30,236 nt of DNA. It comes from Ahrensia sp. Lineage in GTDB: Bacteria; Pseudomonadota; Alphaproteobacteria; Rhizobiales; Rhizobiaceae. The stretch lies in the NCBI GenBank assembly GCA_002698425.1, contig NZXU01000078.1:1-30236 (forward strand), in the 5' to 3' direction. The translations under genes were made by a program, and so were the position numbers. The notes below the pieces were generated by a model that had not been told where the DNA came from, made no database searches, and saw nothing but the letters and a program-made list of their open reading frames with translations. Positions 22,627 to 30,236 of the stretch are shown piece by piece. Every line of letters starts with the position of its first letter. Positions within the stretch are counted from its first letter, which is position 1.

Positions 22627-23016
22627 TTACCCGCCCGGTTTGTCGCCGGACCGTGTTCTTTTCTCGGGATCCGCCACGAGACCGGCGGACCTGAGTACAT
22701 TCAATATACCGGCGACGAAACCGAGGAGCAGGAAAACGATCATGCCCCACGGCGAAGTGCCGGCCAGACGGTCGATCAGATAGCCGATACCAGCACCCAC
22801 AAGAATGCCGCCGATGAACTCGCTCGACAGCTTCAAGGCACTGGCGAAACCGGCTCCGCCGCCCGTCCTGCGATCCGTTTCCCCTCGTCCCTCAGCGTCG
22901 TTCCTTGCCGAGAGCGCCATGTCGAGCGCCTTGCGCCGGGTCTCCAGATCGCCGACTTCTCCGGTCTTACCTTCCGCTTTTTCAGCGTCCTTTCCCTGCG
23001 GCGTGTCAGGCGCCAT
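22627..23016 (-). CDS. atpI: ATP synthase assembly protein I
   Basis: The first gene of the F0 operon encodes 129 residues: a charged, probably disordered N-terminal half and two membrane helices (SSEFIGGILVGAGIGYLID and PWGMIVFLLLGFVAGILNVLR). This is the AtpI/YtxI layout seen in alphaproteobacteria. AtpI is thought to help assemble the c-ring. GAAGGGA lies seven bases before the ATG. The 221 bases upstream, up to the wall-hydrolase gene, should hold the operon promoter, but I could not point to clear -35 and -10 elements. Confidence 0.93.
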   Translation of the reverse strand: MAPDTPQGKDAEKAEGKTGEVGDLETRRKALDMALSARNDAEGRGETDRRTGGGAGFASALKLSSEFIGGILVGAGIGYLIDRLAGTSPWGMIVFLLLGFVAGILNVLRSAGLVADPEKRTRSGDKPGG

Positions 23017-23237
23017 ATCGCGTCCCTTCGGCCTTCATGGGTTCGGACATCTGAAAATCGGGTACCCCCGGTCAAGTCGGGCGCAACATAGTTTCGCCAC
23101 CTTGGCTAGTCAAGGCGCGTTTGCACATGCGAACAGGGGTAATTAACGCATTGAAATCAGAGAGTTAGACGCAACATAGCAAATGGTCGCAGTCTCTTTG
23201 CAGAGAACGGCCGGCGATATCGCGCCGACTCCCCCTC

Positions 23238-24416
23238 TCAGCTCCAGCCGCCGCCATAGGTGCGGTAGAAGATATGCAGGCCGATCCGGGTCTTGCGCTG
23301 CATGGAACGCGCCCAGCGCGGACGCACGTAAACAGCATGGTAATGGGTCGAGGAACCGACATCGTCGAGCCAGATCTTGCCGGCGGTCACCGCCATGGCG
23401 ATGTCCTGCGCGGTCTTCCAGTGGCTCGGGGAATTGATGCGCTCCTTCTTGCCGTCGCAGGCAAAGGAGAACTGGCAGCGATTGCGCCAGGTGACGTTCT
23501 GGTAGACGACGCCGCAGATCGTGTTCGGGAAGGTGGGATTGCGCACGCGGTTGAGGATGACCTGTGCCACGGCGGCCTGCCCCTCGAGCTTCTCGCCACG
23601 CGCCTCGAAGTAAATGCCTTCAGCGAGGCATTTCTGTTCCTTGGCCGTGAAGACGACCGGCGGCAGCGGCTGACGCGCCCAGGGGTGATCGTTTTTCGGC
23701 ACCGGCGGAATGAAGCGGCCCAGTTTTTCGGGCTCCGGTTCCTTCAGCAGGCTGCGAAAGGGAGACTGCCGCGCGAAATCGGGCTCGGCCGGCGCATAGG
23801 CGGTCGCCAGCGAATCGGCGTGGTTGTTGGTCACCAGGCTCGCCAGCATCACCGGAACCTGCGGGTCGTCCGCCGGTTTCGAATGCTTGTGGAACGCGGT
23901 GGCAATCTGGATTTCCTTGCCGCCGATCTTCGTGCGGGCGAATGCCATCAGGCTTTCATGATCGAAAGCGGGCTGCGTGAGGCGGCTCTGGCGTTCGAGC
24001 ACGGAGCCGGCGGAAAAGTCCCGCGGCGGCGCGGCCGGGGCGACCGAGACGATGCGACCGGTCTTCTCGGCGCGGTTGATGCGCGCCTCATCCGGCGTCG
24101 CGGCCACTTCCGCCTTGGCGGGCGTGACGACCACCCGGCCGATGCCCGGCGTGTCGATGGCCGTTGATGCGATGGAGCCGGTGACGGTCGGATCGATGTT
24201 GAAACGGGCTTCGGCCTGGTGGATCGAGCCGGGGCCGGAGGCGGTCAGGAACGTGTTCCAGCGCGGCTGCTTGGCGTCCTCGCCGATCAGCAGGCCGGAA
24301 ATGTCCTGCAGGGCGATCGTGGTCGGATTGGAGATGAAAAACGCTGCCGCAAGGACGGCCGGAGCGGACATTCTCGCCGTCAGATGACGAATCGTCCGGG
24401 ACTTCGCTCTACCCAC
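23238..24416 (-). CDS. SleB-type cell wall hydrolase (peptidoglycan lytic enzyme)
   Basis: The 392-residue protein has an N-terminal hydrophobic segment at about 16-35 (MSAPAVLAAAFFIS region) that acts as a signal peptide or anchor. A long low-complexity spacer follows, and the C-terminal Hydrolase_2 domain starts at about 259: CLAEGIYFEARGE with the likely catalytic Glu271, VAQVILNRV, CQFSFACDG, STHYHAVYVRP. These enzymes cleave the glycan strands of peptidoglycan. I chose the GTG at 24416 because GGAG lies seven bases before it; the GTG eight codons upstream is less likely. It is probably important in growth or division. A TTAACC-type palindrome lies upstream. Confidence 0.9.
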   Translation of the reverse strand: MGRAKSRTIRHLTARMSAPAVLAAAFFISNPTTIALQDISGLLIGEDAKQPRWNTFLTASGPGSIHQAEARFNIDPTVTGSIASTAIDTPGIGRVVVTPAKAEVAATPDEARINRAEKTGRIVSVAPAAPPRDFSAGSVLERQSRLTQPAFDHESLMAFARTKIGGKEIQIATAFHKHSKPADDPQVPVMLASLVTNNHADSLATAYAPAEPDFARQSPFRSLLKEPEPEKLGRFIPPVPKNDHPWARQPLPPVVFTAKEQKCLAEGIYFEARGEKLEGQAAVAQVILNRVRNPTFPNTICGVVYQNVTWRNRCQFSFACDGKKERINSPSHWKTAQDIAMAVTAGKIWLDDVGSSTHYHAVYVRPRWARSMQRKTRIGLHIFYRTYGGGWS

Positions 24417-24471
24417 TGCACTACTCCGTAACTGACGCACGCAACCCGTAATCGGAGATCACAATGATCGA

Positions 24472-24492
24472 TTAACCTTGATAGCCGGTTAA
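24472..24492. promoter_or_regulatory. TTAACC-N9-GGTTAA palindrome, possible CtrA-type site
   Basis: A perfect inverted repeat 56-76 bases upstream of the wall-hydrolase start, in the 113-base gap after der. TTAAC half-sites are bound by the cell-cycle regulator CtrA in alphaproteobacteria, usually as direct repeats (TTAA-N7-TTAA), so the inverted arrangement leaves the assignment open. Confidence 0.4.
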
Positions 24493-24529
24493 TGACGGGA
24501 AAAAGCGTCCGGAAACGGAACAGCGCCGG

Positions 24530-25963
24530 TCAGCGCTTCTTTTTGGCGCGGCCCGCGAAGGGGTTGTCGCTGGTGCGTGTCATCATGCGGATGGGCACAC
24601 CCGGCAGGTCGAAGTCCTGGCGCAGCGCATTGGTGAGGTAGCGCAGATAGGACGCTGGCAGAGCCTCCGGCCGCGAGCAGGACAGGACGAAGGACGGGGG
24701 CCGCATCTTGACCTGCGTGATGTATTTCAGCTTCAGGCGTCGGCCGGCGACCGCGGGCGGCGGATGGTGCTGGACGACGCCGTCGAGCCAGCGGTTGAGC
24801 CGCCCGGTGGAGATGCGCCGGTTCCAGACCCTGTGCGTGTTGACGATCTCCGTCATCAGCTTGTCGAGGCCGGAGCCGGTCTGGCCGGAAATCGGCACGG
24901 CGCGGATGCCGCGCACCTGCGGTAGCAACCTTTCGGTCTTCTCGCGCAGATCGGCGAGCGCCTGCTGGCGGTCCTCGATCATGTCCCACTTGTTGAAGGC
25001 GATGACGGGCGCCCTGCCCTCGCGGATGATCAGGTCGGCGATCTGCAGGTCCTGCTTCTCGAAGGGGATCTGCGCATCGAGAACGACGACGACGACCTCG
25101 GCGAAACGGATGGCGCGCAGCGCGTCGCCGACGGAGAGCTTCTCGAGCTTTTCCTGCACACGCGCCTTGCGGCGCAGGCCGGCCGTGTCGAAGAGCCTGA
25201 TCTTGCGGCCCTTCCACTCCCAGTCGACGGAGATGGAATCGCGGGTGATCCCGGCCTCGGGACCGGTCAGCAGTCGGTCCTGCCCGACCAGCTTGTTGAT
25301 CAGCGTCGACTTGCCGGCGTTCGGCCGCCCGACAATGGCGATCCTGAGCGGCTTGGTGTCGTCATAGTCGGGGATATCTTCGTCGGTCTCGTCATGGACG
25401 TCCTCGCCGACATCCTCGCCGATCGCCAACTCTTCCTCGTCATCCTCGTCTTCGGCCAGCGCGCGCTCCTCGCCGACGGCTGAGACGACGGCGTCGCGCA
25501 GATCGGCAAGGCCAAGGCCGTGTTCCGCGGAAATGCCGACCGGCTCGCCGAGCCCCAGCGCATAGGCCTCGTAGGTGCCGGCTTCGGCGCCACGCGCCTC
25601 GGCCTTGTTGGCGACGAGGACGACCGGCTTGCCGGATTTGCGCAGGATATCGGCGAAAGTGGTGTCGTCCGGCGTCAGGCCGGACTTGGCGTCGAGCATG
25701 AAGAGCACGACATCGGCGTCTTCAATGGCGCGCAGCGTCTGGGCGCGCATGCGGCCCTGCAGGGTCTCCGCCGCTCCGACCTCCAGTCCCGCCGTATCGA
25801 TGACATCGAAGGAAAGATCATAGAGCGAGGCCGCATGCAGACGGCGGTCGCGCGTCACGCCCGGCGTGTCGTCGACAATCGCGATCTTGCGTCCGACAAG
25901 CCGGTTGAACAACGTCGACTTGCCGACATTCGGCCGCCCGACAATGGCGACGGTGAAGCTCAC
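24530..25963 (-). CDS. der: Ribosome-assembly GTPase Der (EngA)
   Basis: Der has two tandem GTPase domains and helps assemble the 50S subunit. The first domain has GRPNVGKS at 9-16, DTPGVTRD at 32-39, DTAG at 56-59 and NKAE at 119-122. The second has GRPNAGKS at 212-219, [11 protein letters not shown] at 259-269 and NKWD further on. The domains are joined by an unusually acidic linker (about 168-202, mostly Asp and Glu). The KH-like C-terminal domain and a basic tail follow. It starts with GTG, overlapping the stop of the upstream gene (GTGA). Both genes form an operon. Confidence 0.97.
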   Translation of the reverse strand: MSFTVAIVGRPNVGKSTLFNRLVGRKIAIVDDTPGVTRDRRLHAASLYDLSFDVIDTAGLEVGAAETLQGRMRAQTLRAIEDADVVLFMLDAKSGLTPDDTTFADILRKSGKPVVLVANKAEARGAEAGTYEAYALGLGEPVGISAEHGLGLADLRDAVVSAVGEERALAEDEDDEEELAIGEDVGEDVHDETDEDIPDYDDTKPLRIAIVGRPNAGKSTLINKLVGQDRLLTGPEAGITRDSISVDWEWKGRKIRLFDTAGLRRKARVQEKLEKLSVGDALRAIRFAEVVVVVLDAQIPFEKQDLQIADLIIREGRAPVIAFNKWDMIEDRQQALADLREKTERLLPQVRGIRAVPISGQTGSGLDKLMTEIVNTHRVWNRRISTGRLNRWLDGVVQHHPPPAVAGRRLKLKYITQVKMRPPSFVLSCSRPEALPASYLRYLTNALRQDFDLPGVPIRMMTRTSDNPFAGRAKKKR

Positions 25964-26631
25964 CCTTCCTGGACCTCGCCGGAGGCCTTGATCAGGTCGA
26001 GCATGATGGCGGCGCGCTGCTTGGCATTGCGGGGGGCGTTCAGATCATCGACGATCTGCTGGAACAGAACCTTCGCGTCGCCGAGACTGCCTTCCTTCCA
26101 TGCGGCGAGACCGAGCGCCTCGCGAGCCGCATGCCGCAGCGGGCTCGTATCGGCGGAAAGCGGTTCGGCGCGCTGGGCGACATCGTCGGCGCTGCCGGTG
26201 TCGACGAGGATATAGGCGGCGCGGATGCGCGCCATGTCGCGCACAGCATCCGGTGCGGACCCGTCGGCGGCGACGGCATCGAAGGCGGCGACGGCACCGG
26301 CCGCATCGCCCTGCTCTTCGAGCACGGTGGCGGCGCGCATGCGTGCGAGAACCGGATAGGCGCCATAGCCGTCGTCTTCCAGCGCCTGCAAGGCGGCGAG
26401 CGCCTCGTCGGACTTGCCTTCGTTGGCCAGGTTCAGGGCGGCAAGGAAACGGTCGCCCGAGGCCGAGGCCTGGCGTTCCGAATAATACTCCCAGCCGCGC
26501 CAGGCCGCGGTGCCGACCACGATCAGGATGGCCGCGCCGATGATGAAGGCGCCGAACCGGTCCCAGACCTTCTTCAGGCGGTCGGAGCGCAGTTCCTCCT
26601 CGACCTCACGGATAAAGCTGTCGTCAGACAT
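25960..26631 (-). CDS. Membrane-anchored TPR protein (YfgM-like, TPR_21 family)
   Basis: The 223 residues begin with a cytoplasmic segment ([21 protein letters not shown]), a single membrane helix at about 27-45, and TPR-like helices outside. Its position just before der matches the YfgM-BamB-Der order seen in many proteobacteria, although bamB is missing here. YfgM in E. coli interacts with the SecYEG translocon and periplasmic chaperones; that role is inferred, not shown. Translation is coupled to der through a GTGA overlap. Confidence 0.88.
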   Translation of the reverse strand: MSDDSFIREVEEELRSDRLKKVWDRFGAFIIGAAILIVVGTAAWRGWEYYSERQASASGDRFLAALNLANEGKSDEALAALQALEDDGYGAYPVLARMRAATVLEEQGDAAGAVAAFDAVAADGSAPDAVRDMARIRAAYILVDTGSADDVAQRAEPLSADTSPLRHAAREALGLAAWKEGSLGDAKVLFQQIVDDLNAPRNAKQRAAIMLDLIKASGEVQEG

Positions 26632-26684
26632 GATGTCCCGTCATTATCGTCTCTGTGCTGGCCGCTTTTACGGGTTTTGGCGGC

Positions 26685-26713
26685 AAAAGAAAGGGGGCGC
26701 GGGCGGTCCGCCC
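26685..26713 (-). terminator. Weak candidate terminator behind nnrU
   Basis: Directly after the NnrU stop, GGGCGG and CCGCCC face each other (26701-26713) with a minimal loop, and the minus strand then reads through C-rich sequence into TTTCTTTT. The small loop makes this uncertain. Confidence 0.3.
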
Positions 26714-26719
26714 TTCAAA

Positions 26720-27286
26720 TCAGAGCGGTGAAACACCGATCAGCAACGTGTGGAGCTGGAAGATGAACCAGAGCGTCACCGCGGTGCCCGCAACGACGGC
26801 GATGACGTCGCCGGTTACCGAGACGCTTTCGAAGACGGGATTGCCCCGGCGCTTCTCGGCGATGCGCACGAAAACGGCCCAGCCCAGAAAGGCGAGGCAC
26901 AGAATAATCGTGGCGAGATCGCCATTGGCGAGAAGATGCGCCAGCGCCCAGACTTTCACGGCGGTGATCATCGGATGCTTGATGCGCTTCTTGATGTGCC
27001 CGGCCGGGACATAGGTCGCGACCAGCAAGATCATCGCGATCCACATCAGCAGGATCACTATATGGCGCATCCATATCGGCGGTTCATAGAAGACAGGAGC
27101 GTCCGGGCGGGCCTGGCCATATCCCCAGATCAGCAGGACGAGGCCGACGAGAGAGATCAGCGAATAAAGCCCCTTCCAGGGGCCCTCGCCCAGCCGGGCA
27201 ACCATGGCGTCGCGCCAGGCGGGCGCGATCGCGCGAACGGAATGGACGCCCAGAAAGACGATCAATCCGAGGATCAACCAGGTCAT
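26720..27286 (-). CDS. NnrU family membrane protein
   Basis: The 188 residues form five or six membrane helices and match the NnrU pattern: MTWLILGLIVFLGVHSVRAIAP at the start, GEGPWKGLYSLISLVGLVLLIWGY, PAGHIKKRIKHPMITAVKVWALAHLLANGDL. NnrU was named from denitrification loci, and its relatives include an isomerase of carotenoid metabolism (Z-ISO). Here there is no nitric oxide reductase gene nearby and no FNR/NnrR box upstream, so a link to denitrification is not supported. ATG 27286 is preceded by AAGGAG at seven bases. It is divergent from the zinc-finger gene after 46 bases. Confidence 0.9.
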   Translation of the reverse strand: MTWLILGLIVFLGVHSVRAIAPAWRDAMVARLGEGPWKGLYSLISLVGLVLLIWGYGQARPDAPVFYEPPIWMRHIVILLMWIAMILLVATYVPAGHIKKRIKHPMITAVKVWALAHLLANGDLATIILCLAFLGWAVFVRIAEKRRGNPVFESVSVTGDVIAVVAGTAVTLWFIFQLHTLLIGVSPL

Positions 27287-27332
27287 GACATCGCTCCTTG
27301 TCGGTTCCGGCATCCGTCGATAGCCTGCCTAT

Positions 27333-27665
27333 ATGACAGTCGATCCGGAAAAGGCAAAGCGGCGGCTTGCCGAAAAGCGCGCGGAGATCGAGGCGCATTC
27401 CGCGATGAGCGCCGAGGCGCGCGCGACGGTCGAACTCGACCAGGTCGCGGTCGGCCGGCTGTCGCGGATGGACGCGATGCAACAGCAGGCGATGGCCGAG
27501 GCGAGCGAACGCGCCCGCCAGCGCGATCTGGTGCGCATAGAAATGGCCGAGCGCCGCATCGCGTCGGGCGATTACGGCTTCTGCGAGGAATGCGACGAGG
27601 AAATCCCCGACGGCAGGCTCGCCATCGACCCGATGGCGACGCATTGCGTGAAGTGCGCGCGTTAG
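27333..27665 (+). CDS. DksA/TraR-type C4 zinc-finger protein
   Basis: The 110 residues have a coiled-coil N-terminal half (1-80) and a C-terminal finger: Cys84-x2-Cys87, then Cys105-x2-Cys108, in the context YGFCEECDEEIPDGRLAIDP. Proteins of this form resemble DksA and TraR, which bind in the secondary channel of RNA polymerase. DksA itself carries two acidic residues at the tip of its coiled coil; here the tip is not clear, so direct effects on polymerase are only possible. It is shorter than DksA (about 150). The ribosome binding site is weak. The YihY gene follows by 40 bases and may share a transcript. Confidence 0.85.
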   Translation: MTVDPEKAKRRLAEKRAEIEAHSAMSAEARATVELDQVAVGRLSRMDAMQQQAMAEASERARQRDLVRIEMAERRIASGDYGFCEECDEEIPDGRLAIDPMATHCVKCAR

Positions 27666-27705
27666 GACAAAGGGAACCTTCGCGCGCCGAACGGCTTTCC
27701 TTCTC

Positions 27706-28725
27706 ATGAACAAATACGGGCACGGCGCGCGCACGCCCCTGCATATTCCGGCCCGGGGCTGGTTCGATATCGGAAAAAGCGTCTTCGCCAAGATCGGCGA
27801 GGACAATGTCAGCCTGATCGCGGCCGGGATCGCTTTCTACGGGCTCCTGGCGGTGTTTCCCGGCATAGCTGCCTGCATGGCGATCGCCGGTCTGGTCACC
27901 GAACCGTCCATGATCGTCGATCAATTGGAGCGCTACGGACAATTGCTGCCGCAGCAGGCGGCGGAAATCATCATCGGGCAGGCGACCGAAGTTGCGGGTT
28001 CGCGCGAGGGCGGCCTCGGGCTTGCCGCGCTGGCCGGCGTGCTGATCGCGATCTACTCGTCCTCCAAGGGCATTCGCAGCATGATTACCGGTCTGAACAT
28101 CGCGTTCGATGTCAAGGAACGGCGTAACTTCATTGTGCAATATGCGCTGACCTTTCTGATGACCTTCCTGCTGATCGTCGGGCTCTTGGTCGCCATCGCC
28201 TCGACGGTCGTCCTTCCGGCTGTTTTTGCGGTGCTGCCTTTCCCCGGGCAGACGGAAAGGATCGTCTCCCTGCTGCGCTGGCCGATCCTCGCCGGCTCCG
28301 CGATTTTCGGCCTGTCGCTGATCTATCGCTACGGACCAGCGCGCCCGAAGCCGCGCTGGAGGTGGATCACGCCGGGCGCGGTCGTCGCCTGCCTTCTCTG
28401 GATCGGCGGATCGATGCTGTTTGCGCTCTATGTGCGCCATTTCGCCAGCTACAACGAAACCTTCGGCTCGCTCGGCGGCGTCGTCATCCTGCTGATGTGG
28501 CTGTGGCTCTCGGCCTTCATCATCCTGCTCGGCGCGGAGATCGATTCCGAGATGGAAGCGCATGCGAAGACGGAGCCCGGCGCTCTCGCGACGGGACCGG
28601 ACGCCAAGGGATATAAGAGAGAGGCCGTGGCGAACGCGGCCGAAACGCTGGATGAAGCCAGGATAGCCATCGAAACCGCCGAGCAAGCGGTCAGGAACGC
28701 GCGAGGCGAGAGGCGCCGCGGCTGA
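27706..28725 (+). CDS. YihY/BrkB-family inner membrane protein
   Basis: The 339-residue protein has about six membrane helices. Family marks are NVSLIAAGIAFYGLLAVFPGIAA near the N-terminus and RYGPARPKPRWRWITPGAVVA in the second half, followed by GSLGGVVILLMWLWLSAFIILLGAEIDSE. The family was once annotated as ribonuclease BN by mistake; its real function is unknown. The C-terminal 50 residues are charged and Ala-rich. It follows the zinc-finger gene by 40 bases and is convergent with bacA. Confidence 0.93.
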   Translation: MNKYGHGARTPLHIPARGWFDIGKSVFAKIGEDNVSLIAAGIAFYGLLAVFPGIAACMAIAGLVTEPSMIVDQLERYGQLLPQQAAEIIIGQATEVAGSREGGLGLAALAGVLIAIYSSSKGIRSMITGLNIAFDVKERRNFIVQYALTFLMTFLLIVGLLVAIASTVVLPAVFAVLPFPGQTERIVSLLRWPILAGSAIFGLSLIYRYGPARPKPRWRWITPGAVVACLLWIGGSMLFALYVRHFASYNETFGSLGGVVILLMWLWLSAFIILLGAEIDSEMEAHAKTEPGALATGPDAKGYKREAVANAAETLDEARIAIETAEQAVRNARGERRRG

Positions 28726-28751
28726 AAGCCGGGGCCTGACGTCGGTGGCGA

Positions 28752-30047
28752 TCAGACGCCGGGGCCGACCGGCTCCGCGCCGTCGCCATCCGGAGCCCCA
28801 TGGATTTCCAGCCATTCCTTGTCGATATCCGGCAAGTCCTCGCCGCTGATCGCCGACTCGAAGGCCTTGAGGCGCTTGTAGATCGACAAGAGCTCGACAA
28901 TCGTCGTCCAGGAATTGACCAGATACTGGAACGAGTTCGAGACCTGGCTGAAGGCGGTCAGCACCTGCTGCATGATACCGAAAGTGAAGCCGACCGTTCC
29001 TGCCGCGACAATGGTCGGGATCAGCAGGAAATAGGCGAAAATGTTGTCGGCCTGCAGGTAGAGCGAGCGGAAAACGTTGAAATACATGTAGTGGAAATAG
29101 AGGCGGAAATAATTCTGCCGGACATGGTCGAACAGCTCGCGCACCGTCGCCGGTTGGGCACGGTTATAGTCGTCCTCGCCATAGACCAGTTCCTTGCGGT
29201 AGGCGGCCTCGACTCTCTGATTTCGGAACTCCAGCCCCGGCAGCTTGATACCGACGATCGCGAGGAGAGCCGTACCGAAAGTCGACCAGAAGATCACTGC
29301 GATGAAGAGTGGCGCTGGAATGTCGCCGACAATCGGCAGTTCGGTGATGTAGCTCGACAGCGACCAGAGCAGTGGCAGGAAGGCGATCAGCGTCATCACC
29401 GAATCGATCATCGAGACACCGAGCCCCTCCATGATCCCGGCAAAGCGCATCGTATCTTCCTGCACGCGCTGAGACGCGCCCTCGATGTGGCGCAGCTGCT
29501 TCCAGCGGGCCATGTAATAATCGTTCATCGCGGTGCGCCAACGGAAGATCCAGTGGCTGACGAGAAAGCGCGTCGCGACGAAAACGAAGATCGCCATGAA
29601 GGCGATGGCGGCGAACACGCCGATCAGATTGTAGAGCTGATCCGCCGTGACGGTCGAATCCGCCTCGAAGGCGTTCTGCACGAGATCGAAGAAGGGCCGG
29701 CGCCAATTGTTCAGCGCGACGGAAATCTGAACGCCGAAATAGGTGGTAAAAAGGATCACCGACGAGCCGACGATGGACCACCACTGCCAGGGGTGAGGCG
29801 AAAAACGGAACCAGAAGGCGGCGAAGGCGGCGACGGCAATCACGTAGTACACGTATAGCCAGAGGAACGATGGCGACCAGAAATAATGGATGCCGACAAT
29901 CGTTTCGTCTTCCGGAGACGGGACGCCGAGGCCCAGATACTGCCCCAACTGATGGCCGCCCGCATACCATATGATCATCGCGACGGCGGTCCACAGGATG
30001 ACCGACAGGAAAAACAGTTTCGGTTTGGGGAAAAAGGATTGGAACAC
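28752..30047 (-). CDS. bacA: Peptide antibiotic / very-long-chain-lipid related transporter BacA (SbmA family)
   Basis: The 431 residues match the SbmA/BacA family: [20 protein letters not shown] at the start, about seven membrane helices, and conserved segments such as [14 protein letters not shown] and RIWRTAMND-like [43 protein letters not shown] and [16 protein letters not shown] lie further on. BacA imports host NCR peptides and other peptides and affects lipid A in Sinorhizobium and Brucella, where it is needed for chronic infection. It has no ATP-binding domain and is proton-driven. The start is GTG 30047, with GAGGA eight bases upstream. The gene is alone on its strand here. Confidence 0.95.
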   Translation of the reverse strand: MFQSFFPKPKLFFLSVILWTAVAMIIWYAGGHQLGQYLGLGVPSPEDETIVGIHYFWSPSFLWLYVYYVIAVAAFAAFWFRFSPHPWQWWSIVGSSVILFTTYFGVQISVALNNWRRPFFDLVQNAFEADSTVTADQLYNLIGVFAAIAFMAIFVFVATRFLVSHWIFRWRTAMNDYYMARWKQLRHIEGASQRVQEDTMRFAGIMEGLGVSMIDSVMTLIAFLPLLWSLSSYITELPIVGDIPAPLFIAVIFWSTFGTALLAIVGIKLPGLEFRNQRVEAAYRKELVYGEDDYNRAQPATVRELFDHVRQNYFRLYFHYMYFNVFRSLYLQADNIFAYFLLIPTIVAAGTVGFTFGIMQQVLTAFSQVSNSFQYLVNSWTTIVELLSIYKRLKAFESAISGEDLPDIDKEWLEIHGAPDGDGAEPVGPGV

Positions 30048-30173
30048 GGAGTTGGTCCTCAGTGTGGGGGAATGCGGTGATTCCGATAGTTAAAGCAAAC
30101 GGCGCGAAAAGCCATGTGGCTTCGATCACGCGCTATCACGCTATGGTGTGGCGGGAGAATGGCGGTGCGGCGT

Positions 30174-30236
30174 TCAGTCCGTCGCCAGGATCATGTTGCG
30201 GACGACCGGATAGATCTCGCGTTCCCAGCGTTTGCC
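30174..30236 (-). CDS. C-terminal end of an unknown protein (5' end outside window)
   Basis: An open minus-strand frame enters at the window edge and stops at TGA 30174-30176. It gives 20 residues, ending with Tyr-Pro-Val-Val-Arg-Asn-Met-Ile-Leu-Ala-Thr-Asp. Codon use and the position upstream of bacA on the same strand favour a real gene, but the fragment is too short to name. Confidence 0.45.
   Translation of the reverse strand, partial: GKRWEREIYPVVRNMILATD

Noticed and set aside
26720..27286. NnrU as evidence for a denitrification locus
   Set aside because: No nitrite or nitric oxide reductase genes and no FNR/NnrR box are present nearby; the family also has members outside denitrification.
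30125..30141. ATCACGC direct repeat with 10-bp period upstream of bacA
   Set aside because: Only two short copies; it could be a regulator site, but seven bases are too few to support a call.

Overview
The window reads as chromosomal DNA of an alphaproteobacterium, most likely of the order Hyphomicrobiales (Rhizobiales). The evidence is the GC-rich, tightly packed coding sequence, a split ATP synthase with a separate F0 operon (atpI-atpB-atpE-atpF'-atpF), a BacA/SbmA peptide transporter, DUF6101, DUF6455 and DUF1127 proteins, and a LexA box of the alphaproteobacterial type (GTTC-N7-GTTC). I see no rRNA, tRNA, CRISPR array, insertion sequence or prophage. No gene-free stretch exceeds about 300 bases.

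Layout. 1-3400: the tail of an unknown gene, a small secreted protein, then a translationally coupled pair of tRNA threonylcarbamoyladenosine synthase and an FAD-linked D-2-hydroxyacid dehydrogenase. 3541-6605: a DUF6101 protein, ubiA (ubiquinone) and purD (purines), with a 31-bp inverted repeat between the last two. 6615-12007: the accessory-looking part. A cytochrome P450, a STAS protein, a DUF1127 protein and a one-helix membrane peptide run leftward. A transcription factor fused to an alpha/beta hydrolase, a SAM methyltransferase and a DUF6455 protein run rightward. Repeats in the divergent promoter region and an FNR/FixK-type box suggest regulation. 12017-20313: housekeeping genes (trmN6-like, DUF2007, polyprenyl diphosphate synthase, a large TPR protein, ispE-moaB, a short glycosyltransferase, an apparently SOS-controlled radical SAM protein, rnhB). 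20318-23016: the F0 operon with its terminator. 23238-28725: a SleB-type wall hydrolase, TPR-der, NnrU, a DksA/TraR-type zinc-finger protein and a YihY/BrkB protein. 28752-end: bacA and the tail of another gene.

How genes work together. ispE supplies isoprenoid precursors, the polyprenyl synthase builds the quinone tail and UbiA attaches it to 4-hydroxybenzoate, so three steps toward ubiquinone sit here beside the F0 part of ATP synthase. The most novel candidate is 6615-11645. A P450, a methyltransferase resembling 3-hydroxy fatty acid methyl ester (PhcB-like) enzymes and a regulator carrying an intact alpha/beta-hydrolase triad could together make, sense and degrade a small lipophilic ester. 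This is inference from gene content and needs testing.
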